Below, one piece after another: positions 1 to 10,195 of a DNA stretch of 64,000 nt. The position numbers and the translations under genes are program-made. The notes beneath the pieces were generated by a model. That model was not told the origin of the DNA and searched no databases. It saw nothing but the letters and a program-made list of their open reading frames with translations. The stretch is from Skeletonema tropicum. Its lineage: Eukaryota; Bacillariophyta; Thalassiosirophyceae; Thalassiosirales; Thalassiosiraceae. How positions within the stretch are numbered: the first letter of the stretch is position 1; each line of letters opens with the position of its first letter. The stretch covers positions 1,054,001 to 1,118,000 of the forward strand of contig CM074127.1 of NCBI GenBank assembly GCA_037178625.1, given 5' to 3'.

Positions 1-607
1 CTTTGACCACTCGATCGCACACAGCGCACGTGTTATCTCTCATCATTTATATTTGTCTCTCCTCCGACGAGTGGGGGCCTTTAGCTACACTATATTCTCT
101 CAGCATTGGGTTCAAATTGGTTGCACTTTTCTGTTCTGGTGTCTCTCCTGCGAATTGGAAGAACTAGTTCAAGGGTTGTTTCAAGATACAACTCTTCGCG
201 ACTAGCATCGTAAATATTTGGACCCTTTTCGGTGGGATGTCTCTTTAGAGTCGTCACACACCACGCGATTCGTCCCGAGTCAGGAATTCCGGTCGGTACT
301 CCACATGGCTGTTCGTATATAGATATAGGTGTACTGTTGGATCCGCATTGAACAGGCCATTGCAGCGTCTATTGAGTTCATGTTCATCCCAGCGTTGCTT
401 TTGTCTCGGGGTGAATTTTGTGGATCAAAGCAAGAGATTGATCAAAGATACTTATATATAATCGAAAATCGAAACTCATCGAAGTGTTCATTCATCTTCA
501 TCGAGTGCAATGCCATCGATAAACGCTCTCTATTTGGACCAACAACTATAACATCCATCCCATACCATAGCCTGTACTCTAAATGCAAAACAACCAATAA
601 TATCAAC
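1..607. other. Upstream region of the Nas2/PSMD9-like gene, no gene recognised
   Basis: No protein family, RNA gene or repeat is recognised here. The reading frame of the downstream gene stays open back to an ATG at 329, but the added 93 residues look unstructured and unlike the conserved start of the family. This stretch is therefore read as promoter and 5' UTR. Confidence 0.4.
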
Positions 608-1672
608 ATGTCTCCAGCAGCAGCAGCAGCGCCGTCATCAGATCTGCTCACCATGAAACGCAAAGAGCTCCTCTCCCTCTCCAACCAAAAACACTCCCTC
701 GAACTCGAAGTAAACGCCATCATTTCCGAACTCACCGCTCCAGTCACAATCACGAATGACACCAACACAACCACCACTTCACCACCCATGGGAATCGACA
801 CACCACTAGTCGACAGTGAAGGATATCCACGATCCGATATTGATATTTATCGTGCACGTTCGTTACGGAAGCGGTTTCATGAAATCAAGACGGATTATAA
901 GGTGTTGGAGGGGCGGATTGAACGGGGCTTGTTGGAGTTGAATGCGTTGAGAGATGATGCTGACAATGGTGGTGGTAGTAGTGGTGGTGAAGCAGCAGTA
1001 AAATCATTGAGTAAGGATAATAAAGTCACTGAGGCACAAGAAATGCAAGCACGTCGAGCACCCAAACCCAAACCAAAGTTCGACCCCGTGACTGGGAAAT
1101 GGGTTGTTAAAAGTTGGGATGGAAGTGTGGCTGGTGTCGAGAATGGAGAGGTGCGCAAATTTGAGGATTTGAGTCATTCTTCGGAGGGGGCTTTGGCGAG
1201 TATTGCTGGAACAGTTGGTGGGAGTGCTGTTACTGCTCCGCAGCAGCAATCAAGTTCTCAGCAGAGACCAGCTTCTTCTTCTTCTACAGCAATTACAGAA
1301 CAGACTTCATTATCAACTACATCATCAACTACGCAACAAACAATCGCGCTGACACCATTTGCAATCATTGATCAAGTATTTGCAAATTCACCATCGCAAG
1401 AGGCAGGTATCCAAGAAGGAGATTTACTCTTACGTTTTGGAACAGTCACATCGGATAATCATGGTGATTTCAACTCCATCAAACGAGCCATTGTGACAGA
1501 ATTATCTTTAGCGGCTGCCAATGAATGTAGTATATCTGTTGCAGTGAGAAGAACAACTGCAATGATGGGTGGAGTGGCTGAAATGATTCGGACGGAGACG
1601 TTTGATTTGACACCGAGAGAATGGGCAGGAAAAGGGCTACTTGGCTGCCATTTACAGGAATACAAAGAATAA
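608..1672 (+). CDS. PSMD9: 26S proteasome assembly chaperone Nas2/p27 (PSMD9-like), PDZ protein
   Basis: The protein (354 aa from the ATG at 608) has the two-part architecture of the Nas2/p27/PSMD9 family. An N-terminal helical region (about residues 15-120) contains the family signature 'PLVDSEGYPRSDIDIYRARS'. A C-terminal PDZ domain (about residues 245-345) contains 'FAIIDQVFANSPSQEAGIQE' followed by GDLLLRFGTV. In other eukaryotes this chaperone binds the Rpt5 ATPase and guides assembly of the 19S regulatory particle in the cytosol or nucleus. The start at 608 was chosen because the methionine-alanine-rich start just precedes the conserved region; an in-frame ATG at 329 would add a poorly conserved 93 residues. 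A Ser/Thr/Gln-rich linker of about 100 residues between the two domains makes the protein longer than the roughly 220 aa usual for the family. Confidence 0.88.
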   Translation: MSPAAAAAPSSDLLTMKRKELLSLSNQKHSLELEVNAIISELTAPVTITNDTNTTTTSPPMGIDTPLVDSEGYPRSDIDIYRARSLRKRFHEIKTDYKVLEGRIERGLLELNALRDDADNGGGSSGGEAAVKSLSKDNKVTEAQEMQARRAPKPKPKFDPVTGKWVVKSWDGSVAGVENGEVRKFEDLSHSSEGALASIAGTVGGSAVTAPQQQSSSQQRPASSSSTAITEQTSLSTTSSTTQQTIALTPFAIIDQVFANSPSQEAGIQEGDLLLRFGTVTSDNHGDFNSIKRAIVTELSLAAANECSISVAVRRTTAMMGGVAEMIRTETFDLTPREWAGKGLLGCHLQEYKE

Positions 1673-2189
1673 TATAACTTGGAAATATAACTTGGAAATA
1701 CTCACACACATGCGTTTCTCTGTGCGGTATAGTTCTATTAGTGGTTATTATTGTAGCAAGTCTATAGTAGTGTGGGTGTGTAGCAATAAGATCAGCATTT
1801 CGGATAGCGATGATGAAAGTGCTGAACTTCAATAATTATATTTTCGCATGTGTGTGTGTTTGTGTGCTTGGTAATAGCGAGTGATTTGATGTGGTTCTTA
1901 AGTGTGTATGTAAAGGGCGGAAGATATGTACAAGCGATGAGCTTCTTCCAAACGGAGAGAACGTGAAATTGTGTATTGTTCTAGATATTTCATTTCCAAT
2001 CCGGCCTTTACTCTGACTTCTATTTATGGTGGAGATACACATCATGTCAGAAGGTGATGTGCACTGGACAGATAACAGGGGATCAGTCTTTCTATGACGT
2101 GGCGTTGACAGAGCACCCCTTATCATTGATTCTTCTCTAGAGGCAGTAGCTTTTGTACATGGGTAGTAGCATTCTAGGTAGATGACATC
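1673..2189. other. Convergent intergenic region
   Basis: This spacer separates the 3' ends of two convergent genes. It holds a short GT-rich run near 1850-1868. No gene, RNA or transposon terminus is recognised. Confidence 0.5.
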
Positions 2190-2875
2190 TCATTGAATTA
2201 GAATGTCTTTGAAACGACCGGCTGCTCGTTTGATAGAACGAAGAGGGCCCTTGCGCATGTGCGACTTCACTGCTGCAGCAGACGCTGCGTCTAAGGTAGT
2301 CTCAGTGACTGACATACTTGGCCAATCGTCGGTTGGTGAACTGAATGAGTACGAATTATCGTAGTCACTGCAAGAACGAAGAAATAAAAGGATGATCAGA
2401 ATCAGCGCGTCGTAATAAAGTTGTTTCATGTCGATGCATAACATAACATATGCACCACTTACTCATCGTAGACAGGAGGCTTCGTCGTAGGATCTACCTC
2501 ACTGTACCAGCTTCCCAATGCGTGAAGGGGAATGTCTTTAGTGGTGGGCATCGCTGGCATGTTGAGACTAATCGCAGGCACCGACCAAACGTTCAGCCTT
2601 GTAGTGCTCTTGATACCATCTTTGCTCCCTTGCTGCTGCGACTTCGAAAAGGCAACCTTGGGAAGATAGGCTGATCCAAGTTTCCTCGTCAAGCTAGACG
2701 CAGCTGATGCAAGGACCATGGTGTCATGGGCTGAAATGTGGTATTGATTAGCAAAGGCTCGGACGTGCTCGATGCATAGCAAAAAGACGGTCATGAAGAT
2801 TGCCGTCATTGCGGTTGCGCGGCTTTGAATAGTCCGAGCATGATGCTGGAGTAGTTGCTGTCTTTGGTTGATCAT
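2190..2875 (-). CDS. Hypothetical protein with signal peptide and ASAFAP-like motif (two exons)
   Basis: I do not recognise the family. Two minus-strand exons, 2464-2875 plus base 2463 and 2190-2367, join across a 95-bp intron (2368-2462) with a GTAAGT donor and a TTGCAG acceptor. The joined frame is open and encodes 196 aa; the junction reads PPVYD-DDYDNSYSF. A hydrophobic segment (about residues 23-39, MTAIFMTVFLLCIEH) precedes VRAFANQ. A phenylalanine right after a predicted cleavage site is the diatom plastid-entry signature, so a plastid or ER destination is likely. The methionine at residue 23 is a plausible alternative start that would give a tighter signal peptide. The tail is acidic in the middle and basic at the end (RSIKRAAGRFKDILIQ). 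Supported by the splice sites and the open joined frame, not by homology. Confidence 0.6.
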
Positions 2876-2948
2876 TGTATAAATTTGAATATATCTATTG
2901 AAGATTTATGTCGTTGAAACAAGTTTTATGAAATGTAGCGATTGAATT

Positions 2949-3218
2949 CTACTGTTTCCGTTGCAATTTTTGAAGCCACTTTCTGATTGGCTTGGACAAG
3001 TCACATTCAAGTGAGAGTATTGTATCAGCCCCAAAAAGAGTTGCTCCTATCAGAATTTTGTAAGCGTGATTGGTGGCCCTGATCACGATCACGTCAGTTG
3101 TGCGTACACGTCTATGTGTTCTACCACCTTGAAGCCTGCTAGCCGTTACTACTGCTAGTGTTGTTCTTGCAATCATTGTTGACACCAGCTTGTTGCTGGT
3201 TGACACCTTTGGCATCAA
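2949..3218 (-). CDS. Possible small mitochondrial membrane protein (89 aa), hypothetical
   Basis: No family is recognised. The N-terminal half is rich in Arg, Thr and Ser and lacks acidic residues (MIARTTLAVVTASRLQGGRT), as in a mitochondrial presequence. A moderately hydrophobic stretch follows (AYKILIGATLFGADTILSL), then a basic tail. It lies just upstream of, and on the same strand as, the two-exon gene at 2190-2875. It could be a small respiratory-complex subunit or a chance reading frame. Confidence 0.3.
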   Translation of the reverse strand: MMPKVSTSNKLVSTMIARTTLAVVTASRLQGGRTHRRVRTTDVIVIRATNHAYKILIGATLFGADTILSLECDLSKPIRKWLQKLQRKQ

Positions 3219-3401
3219 GTTTTGTTTGCGTGGCGCTCGAATAATGGGAGTCCACAGAAGGACATGCGCATCGGCACATCCAGTCCTATTGCTGAGTTCT
3301 CCCAGTTAGAGGCTGATGTGACAATAGGGCCGCGCGCGCGGCGCACTCATCCCCTGCCTTGCAGTTCTTTTTCGTTGCCCCTCAAGACTTGAACTGGTAA
3401 G
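3219..3401. other. Spacer ahead of the hAT element
   Basis: The spacer includes a short GC-rich run, ggccgcgcgcgcggcgc, near 3329-3345. It ends with CTGGTAAG (3394-3401), the left copy of the 8-bp target duplication of the element that follows. Confidence 0.4.
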
Positions 3402-4172
3402 TAGTGTAATGGAATTTCACCCTTTTTGAAATTCTTGGAAGTTGCAGGGTGAAATGTCATGGAATTTCATGGAATTTCTGTTTCAAATGTCACTAGCTTA
3501 TTTTACTCACTACTTATTCGCACTCACCCCTGTCCACCATTCTCAAGTCTAGTTAAGGGTTAAGGGAGTCTGCAATCCTCTTTCCAAGCATCTTCTTCGC
3601 ATGCATGATATGATGAAGGTTCTCGTATCCTCGAAGAAGTGCAACACCAGTTGGATCCAACATCCTATTTCGATTCTTCGTAAGAATGGTGTTCTTCAAA
3701 GGTTTGGCCCTACGTTCACAATCCATGGATCCTACAGTTCCCATAGACAACAGAGGCTTAGCAACCAAGCGATAGAAGTCAGACGTCCCTGCATAACACT
3801 CAAACCATCCCAAGCGTCCAGAAATAGCACCGGTTGTTTCCACATACTTTACCACGTCTAGAATACGCATGTAGACTGAAATTGAGACGAAGGAATAAGT
3901 ATTAACGCATTGTTATTCTCCACCTTTGGGAGAGGATAGTTCTACCATGAGTTGGTTCGATCGTCATCGTGTCATCGTCATCATGAAGTGGAGTGGAAGG
4001 TGGAAGTGGGTGGTCGGTTGATGATGGCTAGCTGATGGCTGATGGCTGATGGCTGGTGGCTGAAACTTTTGTGAAATTTCATTTTTGGCCAAAATTGTGA
4101 CAAATTGCATCCTGAAAGTTTCCTGAAAGTTGCAGTTGTGAAATTTCACCCGTATGAAATTCCATTACACTA
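3402..4172. mobile_element. hAT-type DNA transposon, internally deleted (771 bp)
   Basis: The termini are perfect 18-bp inverted repeats: TAGTGTAATGGAATTTCA at 3402-3419 and its complement at 4155-4172. They are flanked by an identical 8-bp direct repeat, CTGGTAAG, at 3394-3401 and 4173-4180. An 8-bp duplication and a terminus of the form YARNG are characteristic of hAT elements. The interior contains a reading frame resembling the hAT C-terminal dimerisation domain. At 771 bp it cannot encode a full hAT transposase, so it is a deletion derivative that would need an enzyme supplied in trans. Confidence 0.88.
3553..3870 (-). pseudogene. hAT transposase C-terminal (dimerisation) fragment
   Basis: A 105-residue reading frame lies inside the hAT element. 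It contains CERRAKPLKNTILTKNRNRM followed by a Leu-rich helix (RGYENLHHIMHAKK), resembling the hATC signature in which 'SxER.. .. IhskxRNrL' is followed by a leucine-rich dimerisation helix. The DDE catalytic core is absent. The match is by eye and moderate. It is supported independently by the hAT-type ends and the 8-bp target duplication. Confidence 0.5.
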
Positions 4173-4244
4173 CTGGTAAGTAGCTGGTAGTTGAGGTTTA
4201 GATAGGTACGACCCGCCAGAGACTGGGCGCTGCGCCGTCTGATA

Positions 4245-5050
4245 ATTCTCGGAAGATGGGCTGCAGCAAGGGTAAATAAATAGGGTATGTCACAGAGAGT
4301 GTGACGCTTACCGTCTCGTGGTCAAAACCAAACTGTGACACGAGGGCCATTTTTACGTATTCCTACGTTGTACCTAGTACTGTGCAGAAATGTGCAGGAA
4401 ACACACACAAATCACCTAAGTAATAGTGCCGATACGACTTTTGGTTCCTTATGGTTGAGTCTCGCTTGCCACATCGTTTCCCGTCATTGAAAGCTGGAAC
4501 TGATCATTCACCGCTCAAGGCAACGGCAACCATGGTCGACACGCCGCTGCTGAAATAGACCAAGTTATTAGCCGTAATATGGGACGATTGATGGCTGATC
4601 GTTACTATGGATTATTATGTTTATGTTATCGTGATTGGATCCAGCAGAAACGCTCTTTGGAACGTTCAATAAGCACTGTTCAATGGGCGGCGCTCGCCGG
4701 ACGTCGCCGTCTAATATTGCCCTCATGCTGCCTTCCCTTGAGGTATTTGGCAGCGGCGAGAGCTTCAACACCAACATAATAATCCATAGTAATAATCAGC
4801 CACCAATCACCCCATATTACGGCTATTAACTTGGTCTATTTCAGCGGCGGCATTGTGTACCATGGTGCCACTTGTCTTGAGCGGCGGTTTGGTGGTGCTC
4901 TTCCTGTTCGCACGGCACTGAGTTTCGCACTTGGTTTTGACCACGAGACGGTAAATCCTCTTTATTTTTTTACGCGTAAACGACGCGGTGGATATTTCCC
5001 GCCAAAATTTGAGTCATACCCTATTTATTTACCCTTGGGCTGCAGCCTCA
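4245..5050. mobile_element. Foldback / Mutator-like MITE with long inverted arms
   Basis: The two halves are long imperfect inverted repeats. CTGCAGC..AAGGGTAAATAAATAGGGTATG at 4261-4289 is mirrored at about 5013-5046. CCGTCTCGTGGTCAAAACCA (4310-4329) is mirrored near 4932-4951. GCTGAAATAGACCAAGTTA (4549-4567) is mirrored near 4829-4847. Arms span about 4252-4628 and 4765-5047 around a GC-rich loop. A 9-bp direct repeat, CGTCTGATA, lies at 4236-4244 and 5051-5059. Long terminal inverted repeats with a 9-bp target duplication suggest a Mutator-like element. The extreme left end (about 12 bp) has no counterpart on the right, so the exact termini are uncertain. No transposase is encoded. Confidence 0.7.
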
Positions 5051-5203
5051 CGTCTGATATTCGATAGGAAAAGTTGCCTGTGGTTTGGTCGCGCCAAACG
5101 ATACTTTTGATCTTGCTTTTGAGGTGTCGCGGGAGTAAAATTTTAAATCCCGCCCCGTGAGTGATGTCATTGTATCTTTCATAATACTAGTAGATAGATT
5201 AGA

Positions 5204-7643
5204 ATGACATCAGACACAACAGAAGCAGCATCGGACTCGGCTATCGATGTTTTCCTCCGCATTCGACCTTCAAAGAACCCATCTACTTACTTTGAGCGAG
5301 ATGAAATTGACGATAACAAAATTCGTTTCAAATTACCTGTCGATCAAACGACTGTCAACAATACGAGAAGTCACTACGGCTATGAGTTCAACGGCGTACT
5401 CGACGAAAGGTGAGTTAGAAAAGATCGTACAGTTGTACCGAAGCAGGTCCCTTTAGATATCTAAACGTACTTTATCTGTTATATTATTATTATGTAGATA
5501 TCTAATCTGATTAACTTTGTATTTATTCGACGAAAGGGCAACTCAAAAGGATGTCTTTCAGGAGGTTGGCATTCCTGCTACGAAGAATGTTCTTGATGGA
5601 TACAACTCGACGATATTTGCTTACGGGCAAACGGGCTCAGGTAAAACGTTCACAATTACAGGCGGTCCAGCCCGCTACGAGGATCGAGGGATTATTCCCA
5701 GAGTCATCTCGACCCTGTTCCGAACGATGAACGATGAAACGCAAAGCGGTGCCTCGTATTCTTGCTACGTTTCGTATTTGGAGATTTACAATTCCAGTGG
5801 ATACGACTTGCTCGTGAAGGATCAAAGTACTAATGCTACTGTAGACGAGCGGCTCCCCAAGGTAACAATGCTCGAGGATGAGTTTGGCGCATTTCACTTC
5901 AAGGGGCTTTCGATGCACCAAGTATCAAGTGAGGAGGAGGCGCTTGATCTGCTATTTGTAGGAGATACCAATAGGGCTATTGCCGCTACAGAAATGAATC
6001 AGAACTCTACTCGTAGTCATTGCATATTCACGATCATGCTTGAAAAGAGGCAGTTGGGGTCTGACACGGTAACGAGGAGTAAACTGAACATTGTAGACTT
6101 GGCTGGAAGTGAGAGAGTGAGTCGGACAAATTCCGCAGGTCAAATTCTCAAAGAGGCCAAGTACATCAATTCTTCGTTGTTCTTTCTCGAGATGGTAATT
6201 GTTGCTTTGTACGAGAAGGAAAAGAAGGGCAAGAACGTCCACGTTCCGTATCGAAATTCAATGATGACATCGGTCTTACGTGATAGCTTGGGCGGAAATT
6301 GCAAGACAATCATGATAGCAACCATCTCTCCAGAGTCTCAACATACGGACGAGTCAATCTCTACGTGTAATTTCGCGCAACGCGTCAAGTGTGTCAAGAA
6401 TAAGGCAAGTGTAAACGAAGAGATTGAACCAGAACTCGTGATCCAGCGACTCAAGACTGAGGTCCGAAGACTGAAAGAGGAGGTGGAGTTCCTAAACGGC
6501 AAGAATGATGACCATGATGATGGGGAGTGCAGCAATGAGTTGTCAGAAGAAGATATTGACGAGTTGACAAAGTCTGTCGAGGCATACGTGCAAAACCGCA
6601 ACGAACATTGTCATCTTGACTTTTGTGGACGCATCACAGTCCCCAAGATACATGCGGTTTGTTCAATATTCAAAGACAAGCTACTCAAAACTCGACGAAA
6701 TGAATGCTCTACCAACGATACTACACTGAATACTGACCATGCGCTCCCTGCACCAAAAATTGGCGAAAGTGACGACGTGAATGAGGCCGATCAGAAAAAC
6801 GCAGCTCTAGCTCTAGCCCCAGCTCTAGCTCCAACTCTAGCTCCAGCTCCAGCTTCAGTACTTGCTAGCAACGATGCTGAGAATGACTCTCCAAACCACA
6901 ACAAGCTACCGAAGCCAAAGTCAAAGCCAAAGCACCGGGCCGAAGTGTGTGGCGTACCACTGTGCAAAGACAATCAAATCCTAGACGATCCAGCGAATGC
7001 ATTTGCTTGGTTTAAGGAACGATATCCTGGTTTGGCTGCGATTGAAGCGAGTAAGAATGAGCTAAAAGCATTGTATAATGAGGCAAAGAGAGCTGGAGCA
7101 AAGATAGAAAAGATCAAGAAGAAAATAAGCTACCACGAGAGTATGACCGACGAAGGATCAGACCCGTCACAGGCACAGTTTCACAGTCATGTGGCGGAGG
7201 TAGAAAGAAGAGAGCACAAGAATGTTCTCGGCAAACTTCGTGAACTGAAAGCTGCAATTGAAAACATTCAGAGCGTGATCGAGGCTGCAAGACTCAAAAT
7301 GCAAAAGGACTTTGATACATGGTACACTGCTTCACAACAACTAAGCCCAGATCAAACCGACTCCTCCCACGAAGAAGAAGATCCCAAGAAACAAAAGCTG
7401 CCAATGTCGAGCAATGCCAAACCTACCGTGCAGCAGAGACTGCTGCCCAGCACTAGTACAACTAGATCTCCTCCATCTCCACAGCAAGATACTCGGCCAC
7501 CTCACAATAAAGACAAGAGCTCACCTGAATTCAAGCTGCCTCCAGGAATAAAGCTCACAGGTAACAAGGAAGCTGATGATGACATCATTGCATTCTTCAA
7601 GGCGAAAGAGTTACTGCTGTCGAGAGCGTCTATACGTGCGTAG
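5204..7643 (+). CDS. Kinesin-9 family motor protein (KIF6/KIF9-like), two exons
   Basis: Exons 5204-5409 and 5537-7643 join across a 127-bp GT-AG intron (GTGAGT...AAAG) to give 770 aa. The N-terminal motor domain (about residues 13-370) has the P-loop GQTGSGKT (99-106), switch I NQNSTRSH (about 223-230) and switch II DLAGSE (256-261). The segments HVPYRNSMMTSVLRDSLGGN and DESISTCNFAQRV closely resemble KIF6/KIF9, the kinesin-9 group, whose members work on the central pair or axonemal microtubules of cilia. After the motor come a coiled coil, an ALAP-rich low-complexity stretch (from a hexamer-like DNA repeat near 6805-6860), and a second helical region (FAWFKERYPGL..., about residues 490-600) that resembles the KIF6/9 tail. 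In a centric diatom this would fit flagellated sperm. Intron position and joined frame are clear from sequence. Confidence 0.9.
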
Positions 7644-7720
7644 ATGACTGCGAACTCTTTTTATCTTGTATATAATGCTTAAATTTGCTCTTTATAATGT
7701 ATATTTTCATTTGTCCTCTA

Positions 7721-10195
7721 TTATTTTTGCTGCGATGCCAAAATTTGCATAAATGCCGTCTCCTTCTCCTTCCAAACTCCATCTAAATCAGAATCTTGTG
7801 CGCATTTCGTTTTCCCATTCGAGAGAATAGAATGCAACAATTCCATACGCACGCGACTTTGTGTGATATTTGACAAGTCATTTCCAATGGAGATGGTGGC
7901 ATCCAAGCAACGACACAAGATGGATGGGTCGACACTGGGTTGTACTGTTAGAACCAACCCTGTCAAGGCCCGGAGTAATCGGTCCTCTCCATCATCCACT
8001 GTGGATGCAGAAGGTGGCTTGGACGCAATTGCACGCCATGCCACGGGCAATATCTCACATGCACTCGGATGAGGTAAAATTCCCCCCTCAATCACACGAG
8101 CACATAGTACACGACCCTTTGGTAACGACAGGGTACTCGAAAGTCTACTCTCGTCAATAATCATCTCCCTACTCCCATCAGGATTCACCCTAACAATCAC
8201 CCCCAGTGACGCATGCATTTGATCCACATTGGTCTTGACATCCCCCATCAATTCATTCACAAGTTGGGGTTGACTCGCATTCGCTTGAATCAAACGACGT
8301 AATTCCGTCAATGACAAAAATGCCGAATATCCTTTATCAATGGACACACGTGCCTTCCACAATTGAACACGATTGCGCCGCTGCTCCAATACATAATCCT
8401 TATCACTACTCACATTTCCCCCGTCCATATTATCGTCATTATCACCACGTTCATCCTCCATTGTCGCCATGACAGGCACATTCAACAAGGCTTTAGGTCG
8501 ATTCACATTCGTCTTGACCATCCGTCCCAAACTCTGCTTCTCCTGTGCAAACTCCTTGGCACGACTTTCCACCGCACTACGAAACTTTGTCTCACGTTCC
8601 TTTGCCAATACCTTGACCTCCTTCCACACCGGATTAGGTTGGGCTAAGGAAGCATCGGGTGCACCACCGCCCAATAAGAGGAGATTGCGTGATTTACGAT
8701 CGACAAAGCTCCAATGATAATAGTCATCATTGTAGGTGTCAAGACTTTGGAGGGGGCGTAACATGGAGTGAATGATGTAGCAAATGTCACGTTGGGGCAT
8801 GAGGGATGTGGCAACTGATTTGGCGGGGATGGAGGGTGCGGATGGATCGGCATTGTTAAAGATGATGCGAATATTGTTGTTGTTGTTGTTAGTTTGCATC
8901 ATGGGTAATGGAAGAACAGAAGATGGAGTAGCTGCAGTAGTTTCTTCTTCTTCTTCTTCTTCGCTATCATCATCATCCTGACTCTTTTCTTCAGGTTCAT
9001 CACCCAAGGCTGGAAAGTCCTTATTAAATTTACGATTCACCTTGGTAGCAGCAGATGATGATTGTGGCGGAGGTAATACTCCAGGAGGTGGACCTCCTGG
9101 TGGTGGATGACCCAGTATCATCATTCCAGGTGGTGGAGGTGGTGGCTGCTGCTGCTGCTGTGGTGGAATTGTAGGCATCATCATCCCCGGATGAGGTGGT
9201 GGCATCCCTCCCTGCATATTTGGAGGGGGTGGCATCATCATCATGCCTGGATGGGGAGGTGGAGGCATCATCATTCCAGGATGAGGAGGAGGATGCATCA
9301 TATTCGGAGGCGGATGCACCATATGTGGGGGTGGCATAACACCTGGTGGAAAGGGAGGGGGAAACATGGGACTTGGAGGGGGTGCCAGTGTTCCTGATTT
9401 GTCGGGTGTATTCATGGATGGGTGAGGTTGTTGTTGTTGTTGCTTGGGACTGAGTAATACGTCATTAGCACCACCAGCCTTTTGATCTGCCTCTTTTGGC
9501 TCTTCCTCTGCCACCACATCCTTCTTTTTGCTACGAGAGGAAGCTGCTCCCAATAACGCCATGAGTCCGCCAGTTTCATCAATTCCATCATCATCATCAT
9601 TACTTTCCAGAGCACCATCCCCATCATTCTTTTTCGTTGGATTGACCTTCACAACCTCTTCCAACTTGTACTCCTCCTCCTCCTCTTCATCTTCAAACAA
9701 GGCATCCACCACATTGGAACTAATAGTCTCACCCAAAATTCCACTTTCCGTCTGCAATAGTTCTGGTTGTCCACCACTACTTCCAACGCCACTTTGCTGA
9801 TTTTTCTTGGCAGTATCCGCAGCCAAAAATTCTGCAGCAAGTGACATCCCCCCAAATTGTCCTAGGGCTGCGGACCATGCATCTTCTGGATCTGTAATTG
9901 CTGTGGTAGTAGATGTTGTTGTACTACTGCCAATGGTCTGATGATGATGAGACTGCTGATTATTAACTACAAAGGCAGCTGCCGACCCTAATCCAGGTGG
10001 AGCTGATACCTTTTTCCCACCACCACCACCACCACTAATACTGCTAGTAGTAGTGGTATTATTGCCATAGGAAGACGCCAACTCCTTCTCCAACGAAGAG
10101 AACAAATCATCTGTTGATGTGTTATCTAAATCAGAGAGAAGGTCATTGAGGAGGGATCCACCCATGGAGGCGAAGATGTCATCGTCGTCGGCCAT
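7721..10195 (-). CDS. PAT1: PAT1-like mRNA decapping activator (topoisomerase II-associated PAT1 family)
   Basis: An uninterrupted frame of 824 aa starts MADDDDIFASMGGSLLNDLL. Residues 1-260 are acidic and Ser/Gly-rich. About 265-385 form a striking Pro/Met/His tract of repeated MMPPPPHPGM-type units. The remainder is helical and contains the PAT1 signature RDICYIIHSMLRPLQSLDTY followed by DDYYHWSFVDRKSR. PAT1 proteins link deadenylated mRNA, the Lsm1-7 ring, DDX6/Dhh1 and the decapping enzyme in P-bodies. Three features fit the family: the acidic N-terminus, the Pro-rich middle and the C-terminal helical (HEAT-like) domain. It is divergently arranged with the SART1 gene, about 0.5 kb away. 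Confidence 0.82.
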   Translation of the reverse strand: MADDDDIFASMGGSLLNDLLSDLDNTSTDDLFSSLEKELASSYGNNTTTTSSISGGGGGGKKVSAPPGLGSAAAFVVNNQQSHHHQTIGSSTTTSTTTAITDPEDAWSAALGQFGGMSLAAEFLAADTAKKNQQSGVGSSGGQPELLQTESGILGETISSNVVDALFEDEEEEEEYKLEEVVKVNPTKKNDGDGALESNDDDDGIDETGGLMALLGAASSRSKKKDVVAEEEPKEADQKAGGANDVLLSPKQQQQQPHPSMNTPDKSGTLAPPPSPMFPPPFPPGVMPPPHMVHPPPNMMHPPPHPGMMMPPPPHPGMMMMPPPPNMQGGMPPPHPGMMMPTIPPQQQQQPPPPPPGMMILGHPPPGGPPPGVLPPPQSSSAATKVNRKFNKDFPALGDEPEEKSQDDDDSEEEEEEETTAATPSSVLPLPMMQTNNNNNNIRIIFNNADPSAPSIPAKSVATSLMPQRDICYIIHSMLRPLQSLDTYNDDYYHWSFVDRKSRNLLLLGGGAPDASLAQPNPVWKEVKVLAKERETKFRSAVESRAKEFAQEKQSLGRMVKTNVNRPKALLNVPVMATMEDERGDNDDNMDGGNVSSDKDYVLEQRRNRVQLWKARVSIDKGYSAFLSLTELRRLIQANASQPQLVNELMGDVKTNVDQMHASLGVIVRVNPDGSREMIIDESRLSSTLSLPKGRVLCARVIEGGILPHPSACEILPVAWRAIASKPPSASTVDDGEDRLLRALTGLVLTVQPSVDPSILCRCLDATISIGNDLSNITQSRVRMELLHSILSNGKTKCAQDSDLDGVWKEKETAFMQILASQQK

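Noticed and set aside
329..607. In-frame N-terminal extension of the PSMD9-like protein
   Set aside because: The extension has no resemblance to the family, and the conserved region begins just after the ATG at 608.
4568..4829. Overlapping short frames in the centre of the foldback
   Set aside because: They mirror each other on both strands because of the palindromic arms.
9107..9397. Trp/His-rich plus-strand frame opposite the PAT1 Pro-rich tract
   Set aside because: It is a complement of the repeated MPPPHPG codons, with no other sign of a gene.
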